Both the position numbers and the translations under genes were made by a program. The notes beneath the pieces are model-generated. The model was given only the letters and a program-made list of their open reading frames with translations, had not been told where the DNA came from and searched no databases. A stretch of DNA of 64,000 nucleotides, taken from positions 2,172,501 through 2,236,500 of the forward strand of contig CAKJVC010000010.1 of the NCBI GenBank assembly GCA_918026815.1, written 5' to 3'. The DNA is from Chalara sp. BL73. Its lineage: Eukaryota; Ascomycota; Leotiomycetes; Helotiales. Position 1 is the first letter of the stretch, and each line of letters opens with the position of its first letter. This document shows, piece by piece, positions 41,387 through 52,022 of the stretch.

Positions 41387-43952
41387 TCACTGCTGTGCTC
41401 CAGTATAACGTAGGCTTCGGGTATCATGATATTGGTCGAACCTATGAAGATTGGGCAGATTATGAGTGCTGTCTTCCGTGTGTTCGACTAGAGTCTGGAG
41501 TGAACTACCGGAAATATCGACATATCTTGCAGTGGCCAAATTAGACGTTGGATGACTGTTATAGAAAGTGGTGTCGGAGTTGTTGAAATCCATATGCTCC
41601 CACTGGCCATCTCCGGCTCCTAGCCCGTTGCTTGCAAATGGATCTTCGGTAAGATTATAACCGTTAAAGTTGCTTGCTATCGTCGGGGGGAAGTCGCGAT
41701 GGGTAGGTTGCTCGTTCGGCATTGGTGAATGCAGGGTATTGGCCCCAAAGTTCTGAGTAGGTATCCGTGACATGGCTATCAAAGGAGGGCCTATGGTCGT
41801 TGGATGCCCTTGAGGGAGTGAGCGGTGAGCCATTGAAATTGCAGTTGGGGAATTTGCGGCGTCCATAGAGCATGCTTGAATTTGGGCTGCTGTCGATCGT
41901 GAATCAGACGATGAAATTGCGCCTCGGCTTGTTCTGGGTGTTGGAAGGTTATGGGATAACATGCCCAACATAGAAACCTGCTGACGACTTCCAGACGAGC
42001 TGGAATTCGTTGTTGATGGCGGGCCGTTCAGGCCCAGATATATTGAAAAGGCTTGGTCAACTAAAGCTTCGACCCGGGTTTTCATGTTATCCTCCTGACC
42101 TTCGAGAAAACATATGTATCGCTGGCTAACCTTGAGATTCAACATGGGTCTAAAAAGCTCCGCAAACCGACGTGCTTCTTCTGAAGTGGGTTGAAGTATG
42201 CGGCTAGGAAATTTGTTGTCATACCCTACGACGGTTAGTTCCAGCGGCTAGATTATAGACGTATTTTGCTTACAAGGGGTTGCAGGCTGTTGAATTCCTG
42301 GGAAGAGGATATTCCAATATTCCATCCACAAAGCAATCCTAGACGATACTCGGCCCTTTCTGGCGCTTTTTTTCTTGTCAAGATTGGCCCACTGAGCTTC
42401 ACTTATACCCTCCTTCCCAGAAGCGGGTCTCCTTTCACACGAATCGGCAAGTTGGCGATGATCTTGGAGCTCCAGAATGCAGGCAGCTCTATCTGAACCA
42501 GGGAAGAAGCGATAACAGCGGTCGCACTGAACAGGATAATGTTTTCTTCTGAGATGCTCCCTAAACATATTATGATCAACTTTCACTCATAGCCTGGATC
42601 AGTACTTACTTCAGGCGCGTTATGTTCTTAAATCCAGGTCCCTCACAAGCACGATACTCGACCTTTCTCGGGCCTTCGACATCCCCATGCTGAACGCTGT
42701 ATTTTCCTGGATCGCGCTTGTAAAAGGGGCAGGCAAGTCGTGGAAGTGGCTCCTCGGTCCTTGTATCATCTTCCCGGCCATTGGAGTCCTGAGGATCATC
42801 GTTGTCTTCATCTTCTTCATCATCAAAATCGCCTAACCTCTTGCTTGGGCTCTTAGAACTGCCCTGGTGCCGTTTCCTTTTCCGAGGGTTGTTTGTTGTG
42901 TCGATGGAATAACTGGCAGAAGTCTGTTCATCAGCAGCCCCGCTCCCATGAGCAGACTTGATGACTCCATATCTCCATGAACCTAGTTTTTCTATTGCAT
43001 TTATAGCAAATTCAGAGCGTAGTGATCTGTGCAAAATAGGTATGAGATGTGCCGCCAGCGGAAGATCGTCACCCACGGCTTTCAAAATGACTGCTTCAAG
43101 GTTGCTATCTTGGCCGCTCCAGTCATTGTCCTCGTCACTTTCGCCATCATAATCCGAATCGTCGTCATCATCTTCAGCTTCCGAATCGCTTGTCAGGCAC
43201 TCCATAGTGTTTCTAGATGTTAGAGCATCGGTAGCTGAATGGGTTACGGTGTCATTCAAGGGGTGAGATGGCGGACTCTGTTTGTCAGTGGAACTGGCGG
43301 TGTTCAGTTGAGTGCTAGTTTTGGAGTCACTGTTCAAAATTCAGCATACTATGAAATGGGTTGGATAACTTATTCTTACTCACAGGCTAAGATTTTGATC
43401 AGTTCCTGGGAACGAGCACGTTGAATTTTTGTCCGCAGGTTCAGGATATGGAAGACAACGGCCTGCCTGTGGAACTCGAGGAGAGAGCTTTCCCATAGCC
43501 TGGCGTGTGAGAAGAGCCAGAGAGCTTTGTGGTGATCTTGTCCATCTGGAAGGAAAGTTTCGTTTTTAGCAACACTCAGTCATCGAACTTAATTGAAGAA
43601 ATGAAGCAAACTTTGGGGAAGCTGGAGGTGGGGAAGCATTGAGAACTTTGGTAGCTCACTCTTCTCCATTGAAGACTCGGAAACTCCCTGAGTCACTATA
43701 GCTGGTGCATGTGCAATGGCTGCCAGAGTTTCCACATGTTTCGCAGGTTATTACGGATGAGGAGTTGGATCTCGAAGAGCCATTTGTCATGGAAGGGGTG
43801 TTGGGCGTTGAATTCTGCTCGCCTTCATAATACTGAGTTTCTTCCGACCGATTGTGGACACTGAATGGTCGATGTACTGCAGTTTTGGAAGCTTCGTGGC
43901 CTCCATGACGAGGACCGCGAGGCTGAAGATACGTAAATGAATCTTGGACCAT
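41387..43952 (-). CDS. C2H2-type zinc-finger protein of fungal LACPFYKRDP class, 5 exons
   Basis: Exons 43952-43660, 43545-43384, 43329-42610, 42560-42274 and 42225-41387 join in frame (2301 nt, 766 aa). The introns are 114, 54, 49 and 48 nt, all starting GTGAGx or GTAAGx and ending AG. Residues 70-85 contain CETCGNSGSHCTC. The middle is acidic (SDSEAEDDDDDSDYDGESDE) with a basic RKRKRHQGSSKSPSKR patch. The family hallmark LACPFYKRDPGKY is followed by ACEGPGFKNITRLKEHLRRK and HYPVQCDRCYRFF, with splicing inside the finger. The C-terminal third is Ser/Thr/Pro/Asn-rich, as in transcription activators. Family members are thought to be nuclear regulators; targets are unknown. No break was found. 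Confidence 0.92.
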
Positions 43953-44784
43953 CTCAAAATCGATGGCCGACTGATAGCGAGTGCGTTTCGATGGTCACAT
44001 AAGATATTTTCTGGCCATGCTGTTACTTAACAGGCTCTTAAAATGGTGTTGCCCTTGAGATGGCGCCCAGGTGATTGAACTTGGAGGTGAGACGTGAAAC
44101 CAAATGCTCACACAAATGCGTACAGGTGAGGCTTAGAAGGAGTCAGACTACACCTATGCATGAAGTAATCTTGGATTTGTGCGAGCTCCCAAAGCGAGGC
44201 GGCTTTCAACGGAACATTCCACAAAATATAGTGTGCCAAAAACTGCGCAGTTGCGTGGGATCGCAATTGCGAAAAAATCATCTGCGCAAATGCTCAGCCA
44301 TGGGCTGCGTCGACCAGTAGTATGGGGTTTAGGATACCCAGCCCGTTTTGCTTTTCAACAGTATTGGCGCCTAAACATGACTGAGAGAGCCCCACATGTG
44401 TCGTACTCTTATTTCATTTGACCTTACCGTCGCAAGTGCGTGGGATCGCAGGATAATATATGACTCTCCAAGAGACACATACAGGCATGAGAGTCCCCAT
44501 TCGTTCACCCCGAGTGTGGATCAGTGTCTTAACCACACCTACATGGTATGTAACGTAATCCATCATTAAGTGATCAACACCACTAAGTGGTTAATTTTGC
44601 CCCGCAACCACCAGCCCCACCACTTTTGTATTCATAATACTAGCTCAACGCATTAAATGAATTATATTGCAATATTCTAAATTGAGGTATTCCTATCTAG
44701 GCATAAGCGAATAGTATGACCAATTAAATGGCAACTACTGCACATCCGTAAGCCCTTTTTCGTGATTAATCCGTACGGTCCGTA
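43953..44784. other. Intergenic, upstream of the zinc-finger gene
   Basis: It presumably holds the zinc-finger gene promoter. No gene was found; from about 44785 the sequence is Helitron-related. Confidence 0.45.
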
Positions 44785-46435
44785 ACTGTTTGTATCACTT
44801 TCTGTGATACTTCGTATGATGACTTGCAATTGCTTAAGTCGGTTACCTACGGGGCACGTAGTACCGCGATCTCAGCGCAGTGCTATTATTCTCGTTGCAT
44901 GTGGTTGACTTGTTCGTGTTCATTCTAAGTGCTAATTAATCTACGTACGAGAGCTATAATACATCAATGTGGTCCGTGCGTCGCGGCGTGTGCCATTCAC
45001 TCGTACCAACAGTAACTTTATCTACTTGCTAACCAGACCCCTGTAGGGTCAGGTGGGCATCAGCGATTCCTCACTTTCCGACGCTATTCGGAATATATTC
45101 GTTCAAATTAAATGTTGGTTCCGTAGGATACCTATCACGTAGCAAAAGGCGTAGTAGTTATTGACTACGCTCTTGCTGGTGTGATTATGGTTCCTTGATT
45201 GATTGTTCTACTAAGATTCTACTCTACGGCTATGGAAGTGTGCGGGCATGCCCCGCATGTCACGTGCCGACATGGATGGCATACCGACATTAAAGGTCTT
45301 TTTACATTTAATGAAGCGGAAGACATAGGAGCCGAAGAACGCCTTGCGTATGAGATCGACGATTTCGATCTCCACGTAGGAGATGGAGCTTTGCATCCTA
45401 TTCCAGCTTCTCCAGAGAGCGTCCGGAATGTGGTGGATCAACGGTTTCAGGTTGGCGGCAATCCTACCAGCACCGGCCCCACATTGCTTGTCAGTGAGGA
45501 TATTCCCCTTCATAAAAACAACGACTAGTCGTGGAAAGGGCGCTTTCGGGCGCTTTGGCCCGGCAACCGCTCCTATAATGCCTCCATGCGGGACCGGAAA
45601 CTCCTCTACATTGGCGGCGAAGGCGGAGTTGGCAAAAACCAAATTATCGAAGCCATCATTGTGGCATGGATCCTTTATGTCGCAAAGGGGAGGTCATTTG
45701 GATGGCGCCGACCGGAGCAGCGGCGGATAACATCGGCAGCAACACGTATCATACGGCCCTCGGTATTAGCATCGCTAAAACACAGAGGACAATAGTGAGT
45801 TCTCGTGTCAGGAAGCTGTGGTCCAGGAAGATGGTAATGATCATCGATGAGATTAGTATGACGGATTTAAGCATGTTGAGTACCATCAACACCAAGTGCA
45901 AGATTGCAAAGTCCCTAGACAGGAGTTCTCCCGACCTCTTTGGTGGGCCGCCTATCGTTATCCTCATGGGAGACTTCCACCAGTTCTCACCCGCTAGTGA
46001 CCCAGCGCTATGGAAGGAGCCGGGAACTGGGAACGATGAAGACTCGAACGGACGAATCATCCGGCACCAGCTCACAGACGTTATCACAATAGACCAGCAG
46101 ATGAGACGGGCAGAAGACCCTGCATTCCGGGATCTAGTGAATCAAATGGGAGCAGCCACGTTAACGGAAGATGACCTAGCATTATTGAACAGCAAGGCGA
46201 TGTCATCCCTCCTTGCACCGGATTTGGAAAATGCAACCACTGTCGGAATACCCGGGTCATAGATATTGCCTACACTTTAACCTGAGGGTACGTACGCATG
46301 TGTTCATGCGTAATGCTCGTTGAGGTTGTTGGATAAGTCTTGATTGATTCTGAGCTACGTGTCGCGAAGAGGTTGTAGGTCCCGAAAGGGACCCACAACT
46401 CTTCACGTGACTAGTTACATGCGTTCCAACGCTTA
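44785..46435 (+). mobile_element. Degenerate Helitron-like element
   Basis: A Pif1-type helicase relic is flanked by sequences that recur elsewhere in the window: 44785-45195 matches 19780-20690 and 40375-40500, while 46265-46432 matches 57655-57850 (inverted) and, in its last 50 bp, 14590-14645. The right part contains the hairpin GGTCCCGAAAGGGACC followed by CACGTGACTAG|T, which fits a Helitron 3' end (hairpin, then CTAG before T). Against this exact boundary, homology with 14590-14645 continues about 12 bp past the CTAG. No Rep/HUH nuclease part was seen, so the element is 5'-truncated or internally deleted. Confidence 0.65.
45190..46262 (+). pseudogene. Pif1-like helicase of Helitron type, broken
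   Basis: LLVSEDIPLHKNND is followed by a TAG; a frame change leads to MRDRKLLYIGGEGGVGKNQI (Walker A, with GKN where GKS/T is expected). A one-base slip near 45690 precedes EVIWMAPTGAAADNIGSNTY, then KMVMIIDEISMTDLSMLSTI (Walker B), PPIVILMGDFHQFSPA, and DQQMRRAEDPAFRDL. It stops after DLENATTVGIPGS, before the C-terminal helicase motifs. One nonsense codon, two frame changes, a mutated Walker A and a missing C-terminus show that it is dead. Confidence 0.88.
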
Positions 46436-46718
46436 GTTTTTGACTTTACTCGGCAGTACGAGCCAGCGGTGTTATTCATGCCATGAGCACTTATTGTATC
46501 TTTGATCAGAATCGGAATCCCATGAAGCTCATACACGCCTACCTCTCTCGTACCCCAAAGGTACCGTTGCTAATTGTCATCGCAGAGTGGAGCCAATTCT
46601 TGCCCATTCAACCCCCCACGCTCACGTTTACAGGTACATACGGTACAAGCAAAACTGTTGTCAGTTTTGAAGTTAACCATTCATTCCGATGAGTAGTTCA
46701 ATAAGGTGTTCATATTTC
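46436..46718. other. Spacer between Helitron relic and HET pseudogene
   Basis: No supported gene in 280 bases. Confidence 0.4.
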
Positions 46719-47984
46719 TTAGTCGCTGTCTGGATAATCGGCATAGATCTCATCCAAAAGCGAACAGATCCGAGAGGTATAAGCCCGCCCCAATCTAGGA
46801 CGTTGCTGAATAAACCAGGCAACGTCCATCTTGACTTTGAAGATTGATCTATCGTAGTCGATTGGAATAGAATCGCGGGAGCCCGACATGTCATTTGCCA
46901 AGGCGAGGATTGCGTAAATTCTGTCGTGCGGATCGTGGCATTTGGAGCTTTTAGTACTCTCTATAAGATCAGCTAGGGTTCGCTTACCCCCACCCCGGCG
47001 CCTTCGGATAATTCTCATGCCGATACTGCTATTAATCCCCTCAATGAATTCTTTGAAATATAGCGGATACTCTGGGTGTTGCTCAGGCTTGAGCTGAAGG
47101 ATGCTGTTGAATGCCATATCTAAGTCCCTGCTATCAATAGTCTCCAGGCCGCAGTGGATAGTAATATCTTGAGCAAGTAAATACTCTTGAACGATCCAGA
47201 TCCTGGTCCAATAGCTTCGTTCCAGAAATCTTACTAGTGCACTCCACCATTCTTTCTGTGTAATTGTCGATTTCATGTAGTCAAGGTCCCAAATATCTAT
47301 ATTGTCATGTGCCGAAAACAGATCTTCCCAGTCGGACGTAAAATCCTCGTTGCTGCTAGACTTTGGAAGATTCTCGTCGAAATGAGAAACACTATGACCC
47401 TGATAGCGATAGGCCTGCCCCCTTTTTTCTACTTCCTTTGCCTCCTCTTCCGAATAAGCAACCATAATCTCTGGAATGAGCTGAAACGCGTCAGAAATCT
47501 CTTTCGTATCGCAACCAATCCAGACCCGAACTCTTCTAGCTAGCCTATAAATTGAGTCCATCATCCGAACCTGGTGATTTCATTCCTGGACATCTTCTTG
47601 ATTAATGCAAATAGCATCAATCCATAACGATTCGGTTACCCCTGTGGACCGGAGGCAAGTCAAGGCCTGGAAAAGATTCTCACGGACTTCGAAAGGTTGA
47701 TCATTAAGTATGATCGTATGTCTTGGCCCCTTGGGATCTCCCCACTCGTAAGATAGTGCTTCGTAGTGTGTTGTATTACTGTCCTTTTTCCGGGGTTTCC
47801 AATCGCCAGCTCTGGCTGCTGCCACATCAGCTACGAGTTCGGGTCCGGTTCTACCGATCCACTGCTGATGAGCAGGATTCAGAGTAGAAACGTAGATAGT
47901 GCCTTCAATCTGACTGTCTTCTGGACCAGGAGGGAGGACTAGGAGACGGATTTCGCTCAATGCGGAGTTAAGAGACTTATACAT
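46719..47984 (-). pseudogene. HET-domain gene with one premature stop (CGA to TGA)
   Basis: One continuous minus-strand frame of 422 codons, including the final stop, is interrupted only by TGA at 47582-47580. Before it: MYKSLNSALSEIRLLVLPPG, THYEALSYEWGDPKGPRHTI and SLWIDAICINQEDVQE. After it: NHQVRMMDSIYRLARRVRVW, WTRIWIVQEYLLAQDITIHC and CHDPHDRIYAILALANDMSG. In homologues NQEDxxER runs on without a break, so the stop replaces an Arg codon (CGA), a single C-to-T change. Everything else in the frame is intact, so the loss is recent, or this is a null allele. The C-terminus is also shorter than in typical 600-aa relatives. Confidence 0.88.
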
Positions 47985-48649
47985 ACTGTGTTGTCTCGAA
48001 GGTCAAGTGCTAATCCAAAGCACTATCCTAGTTTGAATTTAGGACATGTTCATGACAGAAGTCGATTTCGCTAGTGTTAGATATGGTTGCCTAAGTTGGT
48101 CGAGAATTCGCTCTGGGATGACAATTTGTAGCGGCACAAAGCCACAGGGGTCTACAAATAGACCCCGCTTAAAATAATTAACTAAAAACCTAGCGACACC
48201 CCATTCGCCTTCTACTGTATATAAAAAAAAATCTTATAAGTTTCATTCAAAAGCCTGCTTTTCATTTGTTGGGGGATTGATTGTGCCCTCCCCCCTTGAA
48301 TATGGTGTACACCCGAAAATTGTGGTGCTCGGTCCGATATCAAATGATGTGTGGAGAATCCCTGCACATATTCAGAGGTGGAAATCATCAGGGAGTTCAG
48401 AGTTGAGCTTACCATCGGCAGCTCCCTCTTGGGAATCATATAGTTTGATGAGCCAGCCTTCGTTGAATCTTTGGTTAGCTAGATAATACCATCTGTGGTC
48501 AAGATCATCTTTGGCTTGGTGTAACCTGCTCTCTGTTTGCCTTGCCCCGCACCCCACGATTGCGGGGTCATGTCAGCGCGCTCTCGCAGGGAACTGACCA
48601 AGTAGGCAGTACCGTAGCAGAACAAGGCTTTCGCTAGGATTCGAGATGG
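47985..48649. other. Intergenic, no supported gene
   Basis: HET pseudogene 5' flank. Overlapping open frames at 48212-48557 carry no motif. Confidence 0.45.
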
Positions 48650-49902
48650 CTTTTCGTGAAGCCTTTCTTAGAGAGGTTCGGTAACTTTGCAAACGGACAA
48701 ATATATCGGCTGCCACCACGGTCGCATCCGGGCTCTCGACAGCTACCCAAAACTTTCCTGAGCTCAGTCCAGGCCACTTCTAACTTCCCTCAGAGTGGAA
48801 CACAACCTGGTGGTGCTAATACGATCGCTATTCTGGATAAATGGACCCTTGCATTCGAGCGCTGCAGGGCCGAACTCTCACCCAGCAAAGCATTAACAAT
48901 TCTCCAAATTGGTACCTAGGATGAGATGAAGCTGCGGTTGCCAGCCTACAAAAAGAATATAAGCAAAAGATCATGACAAGGGGATTTTCCCGAATTAAGC
49001 TATTCCTGCAGAATTTACGATCGTTCAATGCAGTAATTAACACTGCCGTCCAATCCAATCCTGCAATCTCCGCACTCTGCCAGGGTATCAAATTAGTCCT
49101 TGGAGCAAGTAACCAGACTATTCGTAAAAGTTGAGCATCGTATGACCAGATATTCCATTACTGAATGAAACGTCCTACAGCTCTTATTGCGACTGCCTGG
49201 CGCTCTGGAAAGGATCACCACCGGGACGGCAGATATTGGCCCAGCACTTCCTCGCTTCAAATCGTATTAAAACCTTCTCCCGCAAACACAAAGCCTTAAT
49301 GAAGCTCTAGTCGGCGTATATAAGGCGGTTGTGGGACTCTGTATAGAGACCATAAAGTTTTGAGAAGACAATAAGATTAAGTCCAGCTGTGTGAGAGAGA
49401 CAGCCGTTGGCTGAGCATTCCACAGGGAATTGGATTCGTTTTTTTATGGCACAATTACGACGACACGCTGCAGAGGCAGCTGCTACGAGTTGAACGACAA
49501 AGTCAAGTTGTTGATATAGAATCTTCTGCAGCAAAGGATGCATCTTGGCAAGACTAGGCACGAAGAGACCAAAAGGCTGATAGTACCGATGCTGAGAAAC
49601 CAATCAGCTATTAGGCAGTTGCCATGCTATATGATTCCCTTTCCTCGGAATCCCGGTTTCTTTGCAGGAGATATTGAGCTTGAGTTCTGTCGAAACGAGC
49701 TGCCAGTTACGGCGAGTGGCCAGACAACGAAGTGCCTTTCACTTCATGGCGCTGGTGGCTCTGGGGAGACCCCCGTCGCTCTAGAGTTTGCATATCAGGA
49801 ACAGGCCAAATGCTCTGTAATCATCTGGATTGCCGCAGATGATAGTAGGAAAACGCTGGAGAGATTTGTGGCTGTTGCGCGCGAACTAGACATTTATTAA
49901 CA
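48650..49902 (+). pseudogene. STAND NTPase (NB-ARC) relic with N-terminal helical domain
   Basis: Plus-strand blocks in several frames: RCRAELSPSKALTILQIGT followed by TAG; EAAVASLQKEYKQKIMTRGF; LQNLRSFNAVINTAVQSNPA and ISALCQGIKLVLGASNQT; ALERITTGTADIGPALPRF; QSLNEALVGVYKAVVGLCIE. These together are the N-terminal helical domain (DUF7708-like) of fungal STAND proteins. Then PCYMIPFPRNPGFFAG and LSLHGAGGSGETPVALEFAY, the NB-ARC P-loop with Glu in place of the essential Lys. It ends at a TAA after VARELDIY. The rest of NB-ARC and the sensor repeats are missing. Multiple stops and frame changes are visible. Confidence 0.82.
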
Positions 49903-50003
49903 TAATGCGAATGCGGAGGCGGATCGTGATGCGGTGAAAGAATGGCTGGGAAGAACAAGTAGGTCTTTATATAAGTCCCAGAAGTGGTGGTGATAGGGAC
50001 CGC

Positions 50004-50050
50004 GGTCAGGATGATGATGTGGCCAGCTAAGTGATTAGGTACGTTAGAGA
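50004..50050 (+). repeat. Transposon-edge repeat shared with 7760-7806
   Basis: GATGATGTGGCCAGCTAAG and TGATTAGGTACGTTAGA nearly match 7768-7806. It lies 100 bases after the NB-ARC relic and may mark the insertion that cut it off. Confidence 0.6.
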
Positions 50051-50414
50051 AACTCACACACACATTACAGCTGTAATTGTGGAGAATTGAACAACTGTAA
50101 CACTCCGTACTTAGCCCGTATTCTATTGTTGTGATACTCTCCCAGATCCTCCAATTGATCCTCTAGTCGATAGATCCTGGTTCAGTCAGACCATGACATC
50201 GTGACACCTAATAAACACAAGATAACAAACAAAACGACGCAGATATTCCACCTTGTGCTAAATCGTGTGTCCTAGGGGATTATTTGTCTCATTTAATGCT
50301 AAAAGCTGTTTCATAGTTCTTATTCGCTTTTCTATCTCCTCTCTGTCCTCCTTTTTGATGCGTAAACTAAGCATTAAATCAGCTCTATATTCCTTTGTTT
50401 CCAATTCTTGAAAC
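50051..50414. other. Intergenic, repeat-like
   Basis: About 360 bases with no open frame of note, 3' of the secreted coiled-coil gene. Confidence 0.4.
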
Positions 50415-51142
50415 TCACCCTGACTTTTTGGGGTCGATGATCCATGCTAACTTATCGATAATCACATTTGCCAATATTTTTATCTCCAAATATCGATCAT
50501 GCCTTTGCTCACTTAAGAGGTCAATACGAGTTTGGATCTTGGATATTTCCGCCTGACCTATTTGAAAAAGACGAACAGTTAATTTTCGCATGCTGAATAA
50601 TGTGATAGGGAAAAGACCAAAACGGTAAAACATACTTTCTGGAGTACTAGCCTTTTTATAAAGGCTAATGATTTGATTATTCAACTCTATAACCTCAGCG
50701 GTGACAGAACTCATTTTGTCAATTGAGTAATCAAGCATTTTCTGTTTTTTAGCCACTTTATCAAGCGCTGTTTTCATTTTCTTCGAGTCGTTCAGATGTA
50801 GAATACGCTTTGAAGTCTTCCTAGATGTGGAAGCCGTGGTGGTTGTTTCCTGATCTTTTGCAATAGATGCCAAAACAACAGAAAGGTCAGGAAGTTGGCG
50901 TAAAGCATTTATTGCATCCATTTCCGCCCTTAATTCATTTGCCACTAAGTAATGTTAGATCTCGAGTACTTATAAAAAGTGAGATATTTACATTTGGTTC
51001 TGTCAGCTGAAAGGGGCCCGAGGCTACCGGTTGCCGTTGTCTTTATAGCGCTTGTTGCTGTCGGAAGTGTTGCTGCACTTGCTGTTTGACTGACAGAGTA
51101 TATACCCCCTATGGCGAGGAGAATAGATAGTGAGGTGCGCAT
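50415..51142 (-). CDS. Small secreted/coiled-coil protein, 2 exons, unknown function
   Basis: Exons 51142-50992 and 50944-50415 join in frame (681 nt, 226 aa) across a 47-nt intron (GTAAAT..TAG). The N-terminus MRTSLSILLAIGGIYSVSQT-ASAA is a clear signal peptide, with cleavage likely after ASA. A short Thr/Ala-rich stretch follows. The splice gives TKLANELRAEMDAINALRQL. The rest is helical and charged, with heptad-like spacing in KMKTALDKVAKKQKMLDYSI and AEVIELNNQIISLYKK. A more hydrophobic stretch, MFYRFGLFPITLFSMRKLTV, and IDLLSEQRHDRYLEIKILAN follow. No Cys pairs are evident beyond the signal region. No family is recognised. It lies divergently from the secreted flavin oxidase at 52023, and the two could share regulation. 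Confidence 0.72.
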
Positions 51143-52022
51143 GGCGTTAATGAATTGGTTGATTTGAACTTTGAATATTGGATTGCAATATAACCCGAAA
51201 TCAAGTTGTAAAAACCTTGAGAAGCTAAGAGGTTGAAGTAATGCAATATTGAAATGACATAATGTGAATTAATCTATAGAGTCTACAGTAACAGCGATAG
51301 ATAGGTTATATGTATTTGGATCTATGTTAGCTTACAGTTGAGACTTGAGAGCGGATTTTGCTCTCCCTTGTTAGCATCCTTATAAAGTGGTTTAAAATAG
51401 CAATGCTGGTCACCCAGCCTCAATAACAACGTCCTGCTTGTTGCCTATCTCTGTAAAGCGTAGGTGGCTATGTGAAGAAAGGAGGGGCTACTGCAAAAGG
51501 ATGCTAGGATTGCGTTGGTGTTAGTGTTGGTGTTGGTGTTGGTCTTAGCACCTGAGACCGTCGGATTGTTTAAGCCTCACAGGATTTCCCCTATATTTGG
51601 GGTCACAGAGATTTTGATTTGATCTGCCCCTCACTAAGGCTTGTTTACAGATTATCTGACCCTATGAGGAATTTCTAGTGCAGGCATCGTTGTCGACTCC
51701 TACGATCCCATGATATCAGCACAAGTTTTAAGGGCTATGCTTAGCTCTTCCCTCCTCAGCACAGTAGAAGCTTTGATGTGAACTCCTACAACCCTATACA
51801 ATCAGATCCAGAATGTTTCAGCCACTAGATGTCAATGTCAGATCATCCTGTAGAATTCTTGCTGTATTATAGGGCAAAGGCCAATTCCCTCTAATGTATT
51901 CAAAGAGATCTTTCACTTGAATAAAAAAACAGTCAACTCATCACTATTTCATCAACTCGCTCGATATATTCTTCCAAGCTACTTTTCTTAGATTTTTTTA
52001 AACCCGCGTAGTAGCTTAGAAA
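51143..52022. promoter_or_regulatory. Divergent intergenic region between the secreted protein and flavin oxidase genes
   Basis: 880 bases that must hold both promoters. GGATTGCAATATAAC near 51180 and later CTCTCCCTTGTTAGCATCC weakly resemble LTR family 2, so part may be an old LTR. A (TTGGTG)n-like simple repeat lies at 51515-51545. Confidence 0.45.
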
